DNA from: Taibaiella chishuiensis | GTDB lineage: Bacteria > Bacteroidota > Bacteroidia > Chitinophagales > Chitinophagaceae | Reading direction: 5' to 3' | Length of the DNA: 64,000 nucleotides | Assembly (NCBI RefSeq): GCF_003014535.1 | Contig: NZ_PYGD01000001.1 | Location: 1,488,001 to 1,552,000, forward strand | Part shown: positions 17,538 through 26,455 of the stretch, in pieces | Position numbering within the stretch: the stretch's first letter is position 1 | Layout of the letters: the number at the start of each line of letters is the position of its first letter | Notes under the pieces: generated by a model | Database searches by the model: none | Seen by the model: the letters and a program-made list of their open reading frames with translations, nothing else | Told to the model about the DNA's origin: nothing | Program-made: the position numbers and the translations under genes

Positions 17538-18299
17538 TTACCGGTTGTCTTTTCTTTCGACCAGGTAACCTTCCGGGTAATTAACGGCCTCGAGGTAAAG
17601 CCCGTGGCCGGTTACACTGAAATCGGCGAGGGTACAGTCCTGCGCCTGTATAATTTTATGAAAACCGTCGAGCGTAGTCTTTCCCCGGGCTACCTGCAAT
17701 TGTGTGCCTACCAGGCCGCGTACCATACCCCTCAGGAAACGGTTGGCCTCTACGATATAGTGCAGTTCTTCGCCCTGCTGCTCCCAGTAAGACTGGAATA
17801 TGGTGCAGAAAAAAGTAAACGACTGGGTATTGCGTTTCGAAAAGGTTTCGAAGTTTTTATAGTCGAACAGGGCCTTTGCCGTTTCGTTCAGGATACCCGT
17901 GTCTATCTTGAAAGGATAGAACAGCGCGCGCTGATGCAGGAAGGGGTTTTTATCGGCGTAGATGCGGTAGCGGTAACGCCTGCTGGTGGCATCGAAGCGG
18001 GCATTGCCCTCCGGTTTGGAACAGGTATAGATATGTTTTATCGAAATGGCCACGGGTAAGATGGCATTCATTTTATAGCGGAAATGCGGATGCAGTTCCT
18101 GCTCTTCGTCAAAATGGTAAAAATTGCTCAGGGCATGCACACCCTCGTCGGTACGGCTGGCGCCAAAGGTCTCTACCGGCCTGCGCAGCAGGGTAGACAG
18201 GGCATTATTGATCGCGTACTGTACCGTGCTGAGCGTACCCTGCAGCTGGCTGCCATGAAAGGCGCAGCCATCGTAACTTACTTCCAGGAAATATCTCAT
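17538..18299 (-). CDS. truA: tRNA pseudouridine synthase A
   Basis: The 253-aa protein starts at the ATG at 18299 (MRYFLEVSYDGCAFHGSQLQ). A 44-residue upstream extension lies within the preceding gene and is not part of the family. The catalytic Asp sits in FGASRTDEGVHAL (about residues 49-61), and the conserved RFLRGMVRGLVGTQLQVARGK is near the C-terminus. It makes pseudouridine at positions 38-40 of the anticodon stem-loop. Its ATG overlaps the stop of the upstream DUF3817 gene (ATGA), so translation is probably coupled. Confidence 0.94.
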   Translation of the reverse strand: MRYFLEVSYDGCAFHGSQLQGTLSTVQYAINNALSTLLRRPVETFGASRTDEGVHALSNFYHFDEEQELHPHFRYKMNAILPVAISIKHIYTCSKPEGNARFDATSRRYRYRIYADKNPFLHQRALFYPFKIDTGILNETAKALFDYKNFETFSKRNTQSFTFFCTIFQSYWEQQGEELHYIVEANRFLRGMVRGLVGTQLQVARGKTTLDGFHKIIQAQDCTLADFSVTGHGLYLEAVNYPEGYLVERKDNR

Positions 18300-18628
18300 A
18301 GTGTGGCTTTGCGGTTGGCGGCTGCCGCATTTTTTTCGGCTGCTTCCCGCTTTAATCTTTTCTCGACAATGAAGGGTGCGAATGGTAACAGCGATGCCAG
18401 GAAAATAAGGGCTACCTTGCCGATACTCCATTTATAGGTTACCCAGGCCTGCAGCAGGAAGAAGATGTACAGCACGAACAATACGCCATGCGCCCATCCC
18501 GGGTACTTAACGGCCGACTCCATATTGGCCAGGTATTTGAGCGGCATAGCGATACCCAGCAGTACGAGGTACGAAATGCCTTCGATAAGCGCTACCAGGC
18601 AAAAGCGGTTTAAAACTTTAGTATCCAT
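18296..18628 (-). CDS. DUF3817 membrane protein
   Basis: This is a 110-aa protein with three hydrophobic helices and a charged Ala-rich C-terminus. It starts MDTKVLNRFCLVALIEGISYLVLLGIAMPLKY and carries the DUF3817 pattern (PGWAHGVLFVLYI). I chose the ATG at 18628 because the upstream ATG at 18649 lies within the TACCTTTG promoter box. It overlaps truA by four bases. Its function is unknown, and it is sometimes described as an integral membrane relative of a YdzA-like group. Confidence 0.8.
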   Translation of the reverse strand: MDTKVLNRFCLVALIEGISYLVLLGIAMPLKYLANMESAVKYPGWAHGVLFVLYIFFLLQAWVTYKWSIGKVALIFLASLLPFAPFIVEKRLKREAAEKNAAAANRKATL

Positions 18629-18646
18629 AATGCGAAAAAATTGGCG

Positions 18647-18654
18647 CAAAGGTA
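18647..18654 (-). promoter_or_regulatory. -7 box of the DUF3817-truA operon
   Basis: On the minus strand TACCTTTG is an exact consensus match 18 bases before the chosen DUF3817 ATG. Confidence 0.65.
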
Positions 18655-18732
18655 ACGCCTATTCCCCGTTTAAATCGTTGTATCCGGCTAATCTGTGTAT
18701 ATTCGTATGTTAAACACATAATCCGCATAATC

Positions 18733-19236
18733 ATGAAAAAGCAAATCCTGGTCGTCTGCCTGCTGATGGCATCGGCAAAGTTCGCGACCGCCCAGAAATG
18801 GACGCGCGAGGACTTCAGGGCCCTGAGGGCTACAAGGGGCATATGGATAGCCGACCTTTCGAAAGATAAACAATACCTGGAGATATGGACGCCCAAAAAC
18901 GACACCTTAATGGAAGGCCGGTCTTTTTACATCAATAAGGACAAGAAACAAGAGCTTGCCGAAACGGTACAACTGGTATACAGCTCGGGTGCGATCCGGT
19001 ATATTGTAACTACGGCAGGACAAAACGACGAGGAGCCCGTTGCCTTTACGCTGATCAAAAAAGAAAAACGCACGTTCACTTTCGAAAATGAGCAGCACGA
19101 TTTTCCCCAGCAGATCATCTACCGGTTTCCCAAGAACAATACGATGAAGGCCACCATCAGCGGTAAGACACCACAGGGGCCCAGGAACCTGGATTTCAAC
19201 TTCGTTAAAGTAACCGGCCGCAAGTTTGAACGCTAA
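18733..19236 (+). CDS. Exported DUF6265-like protein
   Basis: The 167-aa protein has a signal peptide ending near KFATAQK (about residue 22). The mature domain has the pattern GIWIADLSKDKQYLEIWT, LMEGRSFYI and FTFENEQHDFPQQIIYRF, which matches the lipocalin-like DUF6265 group as I recall it. The ligand is unknown. A near-consensus box TATATTCG lies at 18698-18705. The gene converges on mgtE with 12 bases between the stop codons and no visible terminator. Confidence 0.65.
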   Translation: MKKQILVVCLLMASAKFATAQKWTREDFRALRATRGIWIADLSKDKQYLEIWTPKNDTLMEGRSFYINKDKKQELAETVQLVYSSGAIRYIVTTAGQNDEEPVAFTLIKKEKRTFTFENEQHDFPQQIIYRFPKNNTMKATISGKTPQGPRNLDFNFVKVTGRKFER

Positions 19237-19248
19237 CCGGCGCTTTAT

Positions 19249-20631
19249 TTAGAGCAGTACACCCCGCATAAACAGTACGGCAAAGCTGAAATAGATCAGC
19301 AGCCCGGTTACGTCTACCAGCGTCGCTACAAAGGGCGCGGATGATGTGGCCGGGTCGGCGCCCAGTTTCTTCAGGATAATGGGCAGCATAGAGCCGGTAA
19401 GCGAACCCCAGAGCACCACGAATACCAGCGATATACTGATCGTACCGGCAATCATCAGCCAGTGTTCGCCGTATACATTGGGGGCGATCATATGCCATAC
19501 AAATATCCTCAGGAAGCCCACCAGGCCTAAGCATACGCCCAGGAGGAAGCCCGAAATGATCTCGCGGCGCATTACCCGCCACCAGTCGCGAAGGGTAACC
19601 TCGCCCAGGGCCATGGCCTGGATGATCAGGGTAGAAGCCTGCGAGCCGCTGTTGCCGCCGCAGGAAATGATCAGGGGAATAAACAGTGCCAGTACGGTGG
19701 CTTTATGGATCTGGTCTTCGAAAAAGCCCATGGCCGTGGCCGTCAGCATTTCGCCGATCATCAGGATGGCCAGCCAGCCTACGCGTTTTTTTACCAGGTT
19801 AAATATAGAGGTATCGAGATAGGGTTCGTCCAGGGCTTCGGTACCACCGATCTTCTGGATATCTTCCGTATATTCTTCTTTAGCCAGCCACAGGATATCA
19901 TCTACCGTAACGATGCCCAGCAATATATACTGGTCGTCGGTTACCGGCAGCGCCACGCGGTTGTTCATCCGGAACATCTCGATGGCTTCTTCCTGCGGAT
20001 CGTTGGCATTGAGGGCGATCAGGCGGTCATCGGTCAGCTCGCTTACCATCGTCTCCGGCGCTGCCAGCAGCACTTTCCGGATACGGAGGTCATCGAGCAG
20101 TTCGCCTTTGTCGCCGATCACATAGATCACATCGATGGTTTCGGAGTTTACTCCGTAGCGGCGTATATGTTGCAGTACCTGCGCTACATTCCAGTGTTTT
20201 TTTACGGCTACATAATCGGGGGTCATCAGCCTGCCCACGCTGTTCTCGTTGTATCCGAGCAGGGCCAGGGCCTCTTTGCGGTCTTCGGCGGGCAGCAGGA
20301 TGATCATCTTTTTCACTACATCGCCATGCAGTTCGCTGAAGAAAGAGGTACGGTCATCCGGTGGCAGCTCGTTGATGAGCTCGCTTATTTTAGCGCCGGA
20401 TAATTTTTTGATAATACGCTCCTGTACCGGGAAGTCCAGGATGCGGAATACATGTACAGACCTGCTGATCGGGAGCATTTCTATAAACCTGGGACCAAAC
20501 TCCGGAAGTTCATCAATCAGTTCCTTGACATCCGATATATTCAATTCTTCCAGCATGTCATACAGGGCAGTATTGTCTTCGGTGTCTATCAGCAATTCAA
20601 CTTGTTCTATGAGTGTGTCCAGGTTTTCCAT
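19249..20631 (-). CDS. mgtE: Magnesium transporter MgtE
   Basis: This 460-aa protein has the full MgtE layout. The N-terminal Mg-sensing helical domain covers about residues 1-130 (LINELPPDDRTSFFSELHGDV), followed by a CBS pair at about 135-255 (VGRLMTPDYVAV, RVALPVTDDQYILLGIVTVDDI). A five-helix membrane domain follows at about 285-460, with the pore signature FIPLIISCGGNSGSQASTLIIQAMA. It mediates Mg2+ uptake gated by cytoplasmic Mg2+. I see no obvious M-box riboswitch in the short upstream region. Confidence 0.95.
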   Translation of the reverse strand: MENLDTLIEQVELLIDTEDNTALYDMLEELNISDVKELIDELPEFGPRFIEMLPISRSVHVFRILDFPVQERIIKKLSGAKISELINELPPDDRTSFFSELHGDVVKKMIILLPAEDRKEALALLGYNENSVGRLMTPDYVAVKKHWNVAQVLQHIRRYGVNSETIDVIYVIGDKGELLDDLRIRKVLLAAPETMVSELTDDRLIALNANDPQEEAIEMFRMNNRVALPVTDDQYILLGIVTVDDILWLAKEEYTEDIQKIGGTEALDEPYLDTSIFNLVKKRVGWLAILMIGEMLTATAMGFFEDQIHKATVLALFIPLIISCGGNSGSQASTLIIQAMALGEVTLRDWWRVMRREIISGFLLGVCLGLVGFLRIFVWHMIAPNVYGEHWLMIAGTISISLVFVVLWGSLTGSMLPIILKKLGADPATSSAPFVATLVDVTGLLIYFSFAVLFMRGVLL

Positions 20632-20905
20632 AGATAAAAAGCGGCATTAAAAATTTAGATGAGCAGTCTGTATTTGCTTGGTGTAGTGCGTTTTTGCGCA
20701 AAAGTCGTTTATTTTTTCCTGGATTCTGCATTATGTAACAGAGAATTTTTTATGTCTTTCCTTATAACTGGTAAAAAACATGCATTCGTTGTTTTTAGAT
20801 TTTTAGGCTTCCGTAACAGAGCGATGAAGAATATCCGGGCGACCGGGTAAACATTGCCGCTCATTTTGTAATTTGCGCAGGTTTTATGTGTTTCAAATTC
20901 AATCA

Positions 20906-22444
20906 ATGGATAAACTGAATATGCTCCAGGAGAAAATAAATCAAGCCCACCTGGGGGGCGGCCAGAAACGTATCGACAGCCAGCACAGCAAAGGAAAGCT
21001 GACCGCGCGCGAAAGGATCGAATTGTTACTCGACGAGGGATCGTTTGAAGAGATCGGGATGCTGGTGACCCACCGGGCCAAAGATTTCGGTATGGAAAAA
21101 GAGCAGTATCTCGGCGATGGCGTAGTTACCGGTTATGGTACCGTACACGGCCGCCTGGTCTATGTGTTCTCCCAGGATTTTACGGTATTCGGCGGTAGCC
21201 TTTCCGAAACGCATGCGGAAAAGATCTGCAAGATCATGGACCTGGCCATGCAAAACGGCGCACCGGTTATCGGGCTTAACGACAGCGGCGGCGCCCGTAT
21301 CCAGGAAGGTGTAGTATCGCTGGGTGGTTATGCCGATATCTTCTACCGCAATGTACAGGCCAGCGGCGTTATCCCGCAGCTGAGCGCCATTATGGGGCCC
21401 TGCGCCGGCGGTGCGGTGTACTCGCCCGCTATCACCGACTTTATCCTCATGGTGGAGCATACGTCCTATATGTTCGTAACCGGTCCTAACGTAGTAAAGA
21501 CCGTTACCCACGAAACCGTTACCAGCGAAGAGCTGGGTGGTGCACAGACGCATGCGCAGAAGTCGGGCGTAACCCATTTTGCCTGCGAAAACGAAGTCGC
21601 CTGTATCGAGCATATCAAACAACTGCTGAGTTATATGCCGCAGAACTGTGAAGAGGATGCGCCGGTATATCCTTACGAGGCGGGCAACGAGATCCGTACC
21701 AAACTGAATGAAGTTATCCCCGCTAACCCCAACCAGCCTTACGATATTAAAGAGGTGATCGAAGAGGTGACCGATAGCGAAAGCTTCCTGGAAGTACATA
21801 AAGACTATGCCGAGAATATCGTGGTAGGCTTTGCCCGTATTGCAGGCCGCAGCATTGGTATCGTAGCTAACCAGCCTGCAAGCATGGCCGGTGTGCTCGA
21901 TATCAACTCCTCCAAGAAAGGCGCCCGTTTCGTACGCTTCTGCGATGCATTCAATATCCCCTTGCTGGTATTGGTCGATGTGCCGGGCTTCCTGCCGGGT
22001 ACCGACCAGGAGTGGAACGGCATTATTACCAATGGCGCCAAACTGTTGTTTGCGCTGAGCGAAGCTACGGTACCCAAGATTACAGTAATTACGCGCAAAG
22101 CCTATGGCGGCGCATACGATGTAATGAACTCCAAACATATCGGCGCCGATCTGAACTATGCCTGGCCTACGGCAGAGATCGCCGTTATGGGGGCGAAAGG
22201 CGCTGCAGAGATCATCTTCAAAAAAGAAATCTCGGAAGCCGCCGATCCGGAAGCGAAACTGAAGGAAAAAGAGCAGGAATACCTGGAGAAGTTTGCCAAC
22301 CCTTACGGCGCTGCGGCGCGTGGTTATATCGACGAGGTGATCGTACCGGATGTAACCCGCGAAAAACTGATCAAAGGGTTTAAAATGCTGGAGAACAAAG
22401 TGGCCTCCATGCCGAAGAAAAAACATACCAATATCCCGCTGTAA
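20906..22444 (+). CDS. Acyl-CoA carboxylase beta subunit (propionyl/methylmalonyl-CoA type)
   Basis: The 512-aa carboxyltransferase starts at the ATG at 20906 ([19 protein letters not shown]). The upstream TTG at 20873 lies inside a candidate -7 box (TAATTTGC, 20869-20876). The N-terminal carboxyltransferase half has [21 protein letters not shown] and [14 protein letters not shown]. The C-terminal half has [50 protein letters not shown] and [11 protein letters not shown]. It transfers carboxyl from biotin to propionyl-CoA or a related acyl-CoA. No biotin carrier or carboxylase subunit is adjacent, so the partner is elsewhere. The exact acyl substrate is inferred from overall family likeness. 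Confidence 0.9.
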   Translation: MDKLNMLQEKINQAHLGGGQKRIDSQHSKGKLTARERIELLLDEGSFEEIGMLVTHRAKDFGMEKEQYLGDGVVTGYGTVHGRLVYVFSQDFTVFGGSLSETHAEKICKIMDLAMQNGAPVIGLNDSGGARIQEGVVSLGGYADIFYRNVQASGVIPQLSAIMGPCAGGAVYSPAITDFILMVEHTSYMFVTGPNVVKTVTHETVTSEELGGAQTHAQKSGVTHFACENEVACIEHIKQLLSYMPQNCEEDAPVYPYEAGNEIRTKLNEVIPANPNQPYDIKEVIEEVTDSESFLEVHKDYAENIVVGFARIAGRSIGIVANQPASMAGVLDINSSKKGARFVRFCDAFNIPLLVLVDVPGFLPGTDQEWNGIITNGAKLLFALSEATVPKITVITRKAYGGAYDVMNSKHIGADLNYAWPTAEIAVMGAKGAAEIIFKKEISEAADPEAKLKEKEQEYLEKFANPYGAAARGYIDEVIVPDVTREKLIKGFKMLENKVASMPKKKHTNIPL

Positions 22445-22466
22445 GCAGGATCGCACAGGAATAAAG

Positions 22467-22499
22467 AAGCCCGGCCAGAGTAATCTGGCCGGGCTTTCG
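22467..22499. terminator. Terminator after carboxylase gene
   Basis: A 13-bp perfect stem (22467-22479 with 22484-22496) with a 4-base loop. The T-tail is short (TTTCGG). Confidence 0.75.
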
Positions 22500-22516
22500 G
22501 TATAGATGGGTATGCG

Positions 22517-23227
22517 CTAATAAACCGTGATATAACCTTTGTCAAACTCTTCTTTGTTCTTGAATAATTTGAATTTAAACAGGCCCGTGGCCTGGAAATT
22601 ACGTTTGTCGAGGATCACGACCTTATCATTGATCCGGGGTACGGTCAGTACTTCACGGTCTTGCTGGTCATAAAATACCAGGTGGTAGTTTTCTTTAAAG
22701 GCATCCTGGATCTCGATATTGATATTACCGGTAAAAGGATTGGTAAATACATATTGAGATTTTGGATAGGAAACCGTATTGATGCTGTTTACGGCTGCTG
22801 CCTGGCCTCCTGCCTGCCCGATCAGTTTCTGCAGCGAGTCGCTGGGGGGCAGTGGTTTACGGTTGGCAATAGCGGCGCTGTCTACGATTACTTTAGCCAG
22901 GTTACTCTTCCATTCCATATCGGAGCTGAAAAGAATCATGAGCCGGTACCAGTTTTTTCCGGGCATAGGGTGGGCGTCTACAAAGCTTTGTACGCCTTTC
23001 TTCAGGTTGTTTACATAACCAATAGTGGTAAAGTTATAGTTGCTGTCGGCAGAGCGCTGAACGGCGATAGATTTGAGCCCGCTTTCGTAGGGATTGGTCC
23101 AGCTTATTACATTAATCCCGCCCTGGGTAACTGTAGCGATTTCCGGTAAGGTCGGCTGTGCATAGCCGGTATAGCTCAAGCCTGTCAGGAGCAGGACTGC
23201 GAGCACAATGCTTTTCAAAAAATTCAT
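22517..23227 (-). CDS. Secreted fibronectin-III-like protein
   Basis: The 236-aa protein has a signal peptide ending near YTGYAQP (about residue 23). A fibronectin type III-like domain follows at about 25-115 (NVISWTNPYESGLKSIAVQRSADSNYNFTTIGYV, then GKNWYRLMI). The C-terminal beta region FTNPFTGNINIEIQDAFKENYHLVFYDQQ resembles the strands of a T9SS sorting domain (NPFTG for the usual NP motif), so the protein could be a T9SS substrate. Its function is unknown. The ATG lies four bases after a TAAGTTTG box. Confidence 0.7.
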   Translation of the reverse strand: MNFLKSIVLAVLLLTGLSYTGYAQPTLPEIATVTQGGINVISWTNPYESGLKSIAVQRSADSNYNFTTIGYVNNLKKGVQSFVDAHPMPGKNWYRLMILFSSDMEWKSNLAKVIVDSAAIANRKPLPPSDSLQKLIGQAGGQAAAVNSINTVSYPKSQYVFTNPFTGNINIEIQDAFKENYHLVFYDQQDREVLTVPRINDKVVILDKRNFQATGLFKFKLFKNKEEFDKGYITVY

Positions 23228-23231
23228 GGTT

Positions 23232-23239
23232 CAAACTTA
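23232..23239 (-). promoter_or_regulatory. -7 box directly before the fibronectin-like gene
   Basis: On the minus strand TAAGTTTG is an exact TAnnTTTG match that ends four bases before the ATG, which suggests a leaderless mRNA. Confidence 0.6.
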
Positions 23240-23284
23240 CATTATTAATACGAAATCAGCAGGAAAGCGTTTGTGAAAATTTGC

Positions 23285-24190
23285 CTATCCCGGCAGGGAG
23301 AAACAGAGTTGGTCTTTAATAGAACGGTTGCCCTGCAGGCCGCCGGTATGGATGGCAATGATATGACTATGGGCAGGCAACTCCTTATTGCCGGCCAGTT
23401 CCAGCAGGCCCCACATCATTTTGGCGGTATAGACGAAGTCCAGCGGGATATGATACTGCCTGTAAAAGTCGTTGATAAAGGTGATCAGCTCCGGGTTATG
23501 CCGGGCAAAACCACCGAAATGATACCGTGCTTCCAGTTGCCAGTTGGCGCATCGCGGCAGGCGTGCGGCTATTTCCCCTTGGAGGTAATCGCCGCCTTTC
23601 ATCACCGGGAAGCCCAGCATGGCGCATGACTGCGCCAGGTTTTGGCGGATACCACAAAAAGTAGTACCGGTGCCTATGGCCAGGGTTACCAGGGTCGTAT
23701 CGCCGGGCAGCAAGCCGGCGATCGTGCCCGCGCCCCGCATGCCGGCCTCGTTATTGCCGCCTTCGGGTATTATATAGGGACGGCCGAACTGCAGGCCGAG
23801 TTGTTCCAGGTAAGCAGCGTCTTCCTTACGGTTATAAGCTTCGCGGCTTACGGTCTGGAGCTGCATACCCAGGTCGCGGCATTGCTGCAGGGTATCGGAT
23901 GTTGCGGTATCGGCATGCAGGCCCCGTACTATCCCGATAGCCTGTAAGCCGGCGGCCCTGGCGGCAGCGGCGGTAGCTACCAGGTGGTTGGACCAGGCGC
24001 CGCCAAAGGTAAGTACAACAGTATGCCCCTGGTCGCGGGCGGCTTTTATATTTTCTTTGAGCTTAAACCATTTGTTGCCCGAGATAACAGGGTGGAGCAG
24101 GTCGAGCCGCAGCATACCGAGCCGTATGTCGCGGCGCTGCAGTTCCGGATCGTTGATATAGTCAATACGGACCTGGTCCTCAGTAACCAT
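23285..24190 (-). CDS. ACC deaminase / D-cysteine desulfhydrase family PLP enzyme
   Basis: This 301-aa enzyme is of the fold type II PLP (tryptophan synthase beta-like) group. The PLP lysine lies in ISGNKWFKLKENI (about residues 36-48), and TFGGAWSNHLVATAAAA is the PLP-phosphate and substrate contact region. GTGTTFCGI is the glycine-rich phosphate loop. Such enzymes deaminate 1-aminocyclopropane-1-carboxylate or desulfhydrate D-cysteine, and sequence alone does not separate the two here. The start overlaps the era stop by 11 bases on the same strand, so the two genes form an operon. Confidence 0.85.
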   Translation of the reverse strand: MVTEDQVRIDYINDPELQRRDIRLGMLRLDLLHPVISGNKWFKLKENIKAARDQGHTVVLTFGGAWSNHLVATAAAARAAGLQAIGIVRGLHADTATSDTLQQCRDLGMQLQTVSREAYNRKEDAAYLEQLGLQFGRPYIIPEGGNNEAGMRGAGTIAGLLPGDTTLVTLAIGTGTTFCGIRQNLAQSCAMLGFPVMKGGDYLQGEIAARLPRCANWQLEARYHFGGFARHNPELITFINDFYRQYHIPLDFVYTAKMMWGLLELAGNKELPAHSHIIAIHTGGLQGNRSIKDQLCFSLPG

Positions 24191-25061
24191 ATTCTTTAAG
24201 GTAGGTATCGTTTTCGCGCCATTTGGGACGCACTTTTACAAACAGCTCCAGGTGTACTTTTTTATCCAGGAATTTTTCGATGCTCTGGCGGGACTGGATG
24301 CCCAGTTTTTTGATCATCGAGCCGCCTGCGCCCAGCAGGATCATTTTCTGGGTTTCGCGGGTAACGATGATATCGGCCAGGATGCGGGTAACATGCGGTT
24401 TTTCTTCGAAAGCCTGGATCAGTACCGCGGTATGGTAAGGAATTTCCTGGTCGTATATCGCATAAATCTGCTCGCGGATCATTTCCGATACGAAGAAGCG
24501 CATGGGCCGGTCGGAGATATCCTCGTCGGGATAAAAGGCCGGAGCCTCGGGCAGGAATTTAAGAATGGCCGGGATGATCTTCTTGGTATTCATTTTTTTC
24601 AGGGCCGAGATCGTCATCGTTTTATCCGGCTTGATCAGCGCTTCAAAACGTTGTACCAGTTCCGCCTGTTTTTCTTTATCCGCAACCAGGTCTACTTTAT
24701 TGATCAGGAGTATCTTTTTGGTCTTTAATTTCAGCGGCTCTATAATGGCGGCAAACTCCTCGGGGTTATCCGTTACATCGACCATCAGCAGGGCCACATC
24801 AGCATCTTCCACGGCGCTGCGTACCTGCATCATCATTTTGGTGTGCAGTTTGTATTGCGGATCGATAATGCCCGGGGTGTCCGAAAATATGATCTGGTAT
24901 TCTTCTTCTGTAACAATGCCCAGTATACGGTGACGGGTAGTCTGTACCTTAGGCGATACAATGGCCAGGGTTTCGCCCAGCAGGGCATTCATCAGTGTTG
25001 ATTTGCCTGCGTTGGGCGGTCCGAATATATTGACAAAGCCGGCTTTATGTGTTCTTTCCAT
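24180..25061 (-). CDS. era: GTPase Era
   Basis: The 293-aa protein has the Era G domain: FGPPNAGKSTLMNALLG (G1), QTTRHRILGI (G2), SDTPGI (G3) and LLINKVDLV (G4). A C-terminal KH domain follows (ILADIIVTRETQKMILLGAGGSMIKKLGI, about residues 225-255). Era binds the 3' end of 16S rRNA and assists 30S assembly. G1 is GPPNAGKS, as usual. The gene is followed by the overlapping PLP enzyme gene and starts seven bases after a TACCTTTG box. Confidence 0.96.
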   Translation of the reverse strand: MERTHKAGFVNIFGPPNAGKSTLMNALLGETLAIVSPKVQTTRHRILGIVTEEEYQIIFSDTPGIIDPQYKLHTKMMMQVRSAVEDADVALLMVDVTDNPEEFAAIIEPLKLKTKKILLINKVDLVADKEKQAELVQRFEALIKPDKTMTISALKKMNTKKIIPAILKFLPEAPAFYPDEDISDRPMRFFVSEMIREQIYAIYDQEIPYHTAVLIQAFEEKPHVTRILADIIVTRETQKMILLGAGGSMIKKLGIQSRQSIEKFLDKKVHLELFVKVRPKWRENDTYLKEYGY

Positions 25062-25068
25062 CTGACTG

Positions 25069-25076
25069 CAAAGGTA
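25069..25076 (-). promoter_or_regulatory. -7 box of era
   Basis: On the minus strand TACCTTTG is an exact match seven bases before the era ATG, so the leader is only two or three bases long. Confidence 0.65.
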
Positions 25077-25206
25077 TTTAAGATCAAAAGCAAAAACTAA
25101 AAATTTTAATCTGTGCGCTTTGCTGCCGCTGAGGGGCGGTTAGCCGTTGTTTTTGCGGGTAAACAGGGGGCGATTTCAAGTTTTTTAAAATTAATTACAA
25201 AATAAT

Positions 25207-25237
25207 TTTGTCAGTTTAAAAATAGCGCTTACCTTTG
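25207..25237 (+). promoter_or_regulatory. Full consensus promoter of the initiator tRNA
   Basis: TTTG (25207-25210), a 19-base spacer and TACCTTTG (25230-25237) match the Bacteroidota -33/-7 promoter exactly. The tRNA starts nine bases after the -7 box. This is the best standard promoter in the window and serves as a local reference for the variant promoters described below. Confidence 0.85.
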
Positions 25238-25246
25238 CACCCTCAT

Positions 25247-25318
<72 letters not shown>

Positions 25319-25329
25319 CAAGCGATAGC

Positions 25330-25367
25330 AAAGAGGCCGGTATTTTTACCGGCCTCTTTCGTTTTTT
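25330..25367 (+). terminator. Terminator after tRNA-fMet
   Basis: A 13-bp perfect stem (25330-25342 with 25347-25359), a TTTT loop and a tail of six T. Confidence 0.9.
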
Positions 25368-25418
25368 GTCCGGCCCGTATGGTACGCCCCGTCTGCATTA
25401 CAGCGGATTGCTGTTTTT

Positions 25419-25475
25419 CAAATCTTACCCTGCTTATAACATGTTGTCTGTGGTGCGATCCCTGGCCTCGCTACA
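25419..25475 (+). repeat. 57-bp direct repeat, copy 1, ending in a tRNA-fMet 3'-end copy
   Basis: This copy differs from copy 2 (26134-26190) at four of 57 positions. Its last 20 bases (25456-25475) match the tRNA 3' end (25301-25320) with one difference, which is the shape of an old attachment-site scar. Confidence 0.8.
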
Positions 25476-26133
25476 ACATTAAGCTTCAACTTATCATGGA
25501 TCAAGCGGAAAAGTTGGGGGACTCTGCGATACTTACCCTGATTTTTTTATTCTTCTTTGTCTTAATACAAAGAAGCAAAAATCAAGACTGTAGAAAATTG
25601 CTGAAAATGCCTTGTACACCTAAAAGAAATATTCCGGGTAGTAGTAAAAAATGGACGAAGGAATGACAAGCGAACTAAAGTACAGGGCCAGACTGTGGGA
25701 ACTGTATTTCTTTCTATACGGTGTCCTGTAGCATTTATTCGCTGTATTTTTTTATTTTTTTATTGGTGCTCATGAGCGCTACGCGGTTTATTAACGTCCT
25801 TTTTCTAAAGGTCGGTATGTTTCGTTATTTCCAGACTTGACGTACCGGCAATACATGTAATGAGCGTTGAGCAAAGCATGCCTACGCGGTTGGTGGCCAG
25901 ATGTTACGGCCAATATGCGCAGTTTCGCTGTGTCGTAGCGTCGCTATTGATATAGCCTATAATTCCCAATACGAACTGCGTAGTGCACCTTACGGATATT
26001 GCGGGGATATCAGGATTTTCTTTTTGCTCGCTGCGAGATCCGCGCCGCCGCGAGACTTTAATTAAATATAGACCCGCAAGCCATACAATCGACCGACCTT
26101 AGAAAAAGAATCCCCCACAAATTCTTCCTGATC

Positions 26134-26190
26134 CAAATCTTACTGTGCTTATAACATGTTGTCTGTGGTGCGATCCTTAGCCTCGCTACA
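26134..26190 (+). repeat. 57-bp direct repeat, copy 2, ending in a tRNA-fMet 3'-end copy
   Basis: Second copy, 715 bp downstream of copy 1. Its last 20 bases (26171-26190) match the tRNA 3' end with one difference, at another position than in copy 1. Confidence 0.8.
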
Positions 26191-26455
26191 GCGCCAGTTT
26201 AAAACTTATCAATCCTAACATGCTCAGCCCGGCCGTTCCGGGTGAAGCGATGCTTAAGCTTATCCTCCGCATGTGCTCCCCATCCGGGACATTATCCTGT
26301 TTGTATGCAATTACAAAAAAATGAAGAGGCCATAGGGGTAAACAGGTAGTGTGTTGTATTTATACCGGATGCACGCAGGCGATAGCTTGCCGTGGTGTTG
26401 TATCAAATCAGGTCTGGTATAACAAAGACCTTTTCTCTAAACCCAAAAACGTATC

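Larger units (their letters stand above)
25368..26455. other. Gene-poor tRNA-proximal segment
   Basis: About 1.1 kb without a convincing gene. It contains two 57-bp direct repeats (25419-25475 and 26134-26190) and a small inverted repeat (CTTCTTTGT 25552-25560 with ACAAAGAAG 25567-25575). The open frame 25379-25666 reads through both a repeat and the inverted repeat and has no recognisable protein character. The repeats and the position behind a tRNA suggest the remains of integrated DNA. Confidence 0.6.

Noticed and set aside
18300-18431. 44-residue N-terminal extension of TruA
   Set aside because: It overlaps the DUF3817 gene, and the family begins MRYFLEVSYDG at 18299.
25379-25666. 95-codon open frame behind the tRNA
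   Set aside because: It runs through a 57-bp repeat and an inverted repeat, has no promoter or recognisable protein character, and is best explained as chance in decayed DNA.
25956-25963. CCTATAAT as a possible seventh copy of the 23-bp box
   Set aside because: Only one half matches; the ATGTAT half and the -7 element at 19 bp are absent.
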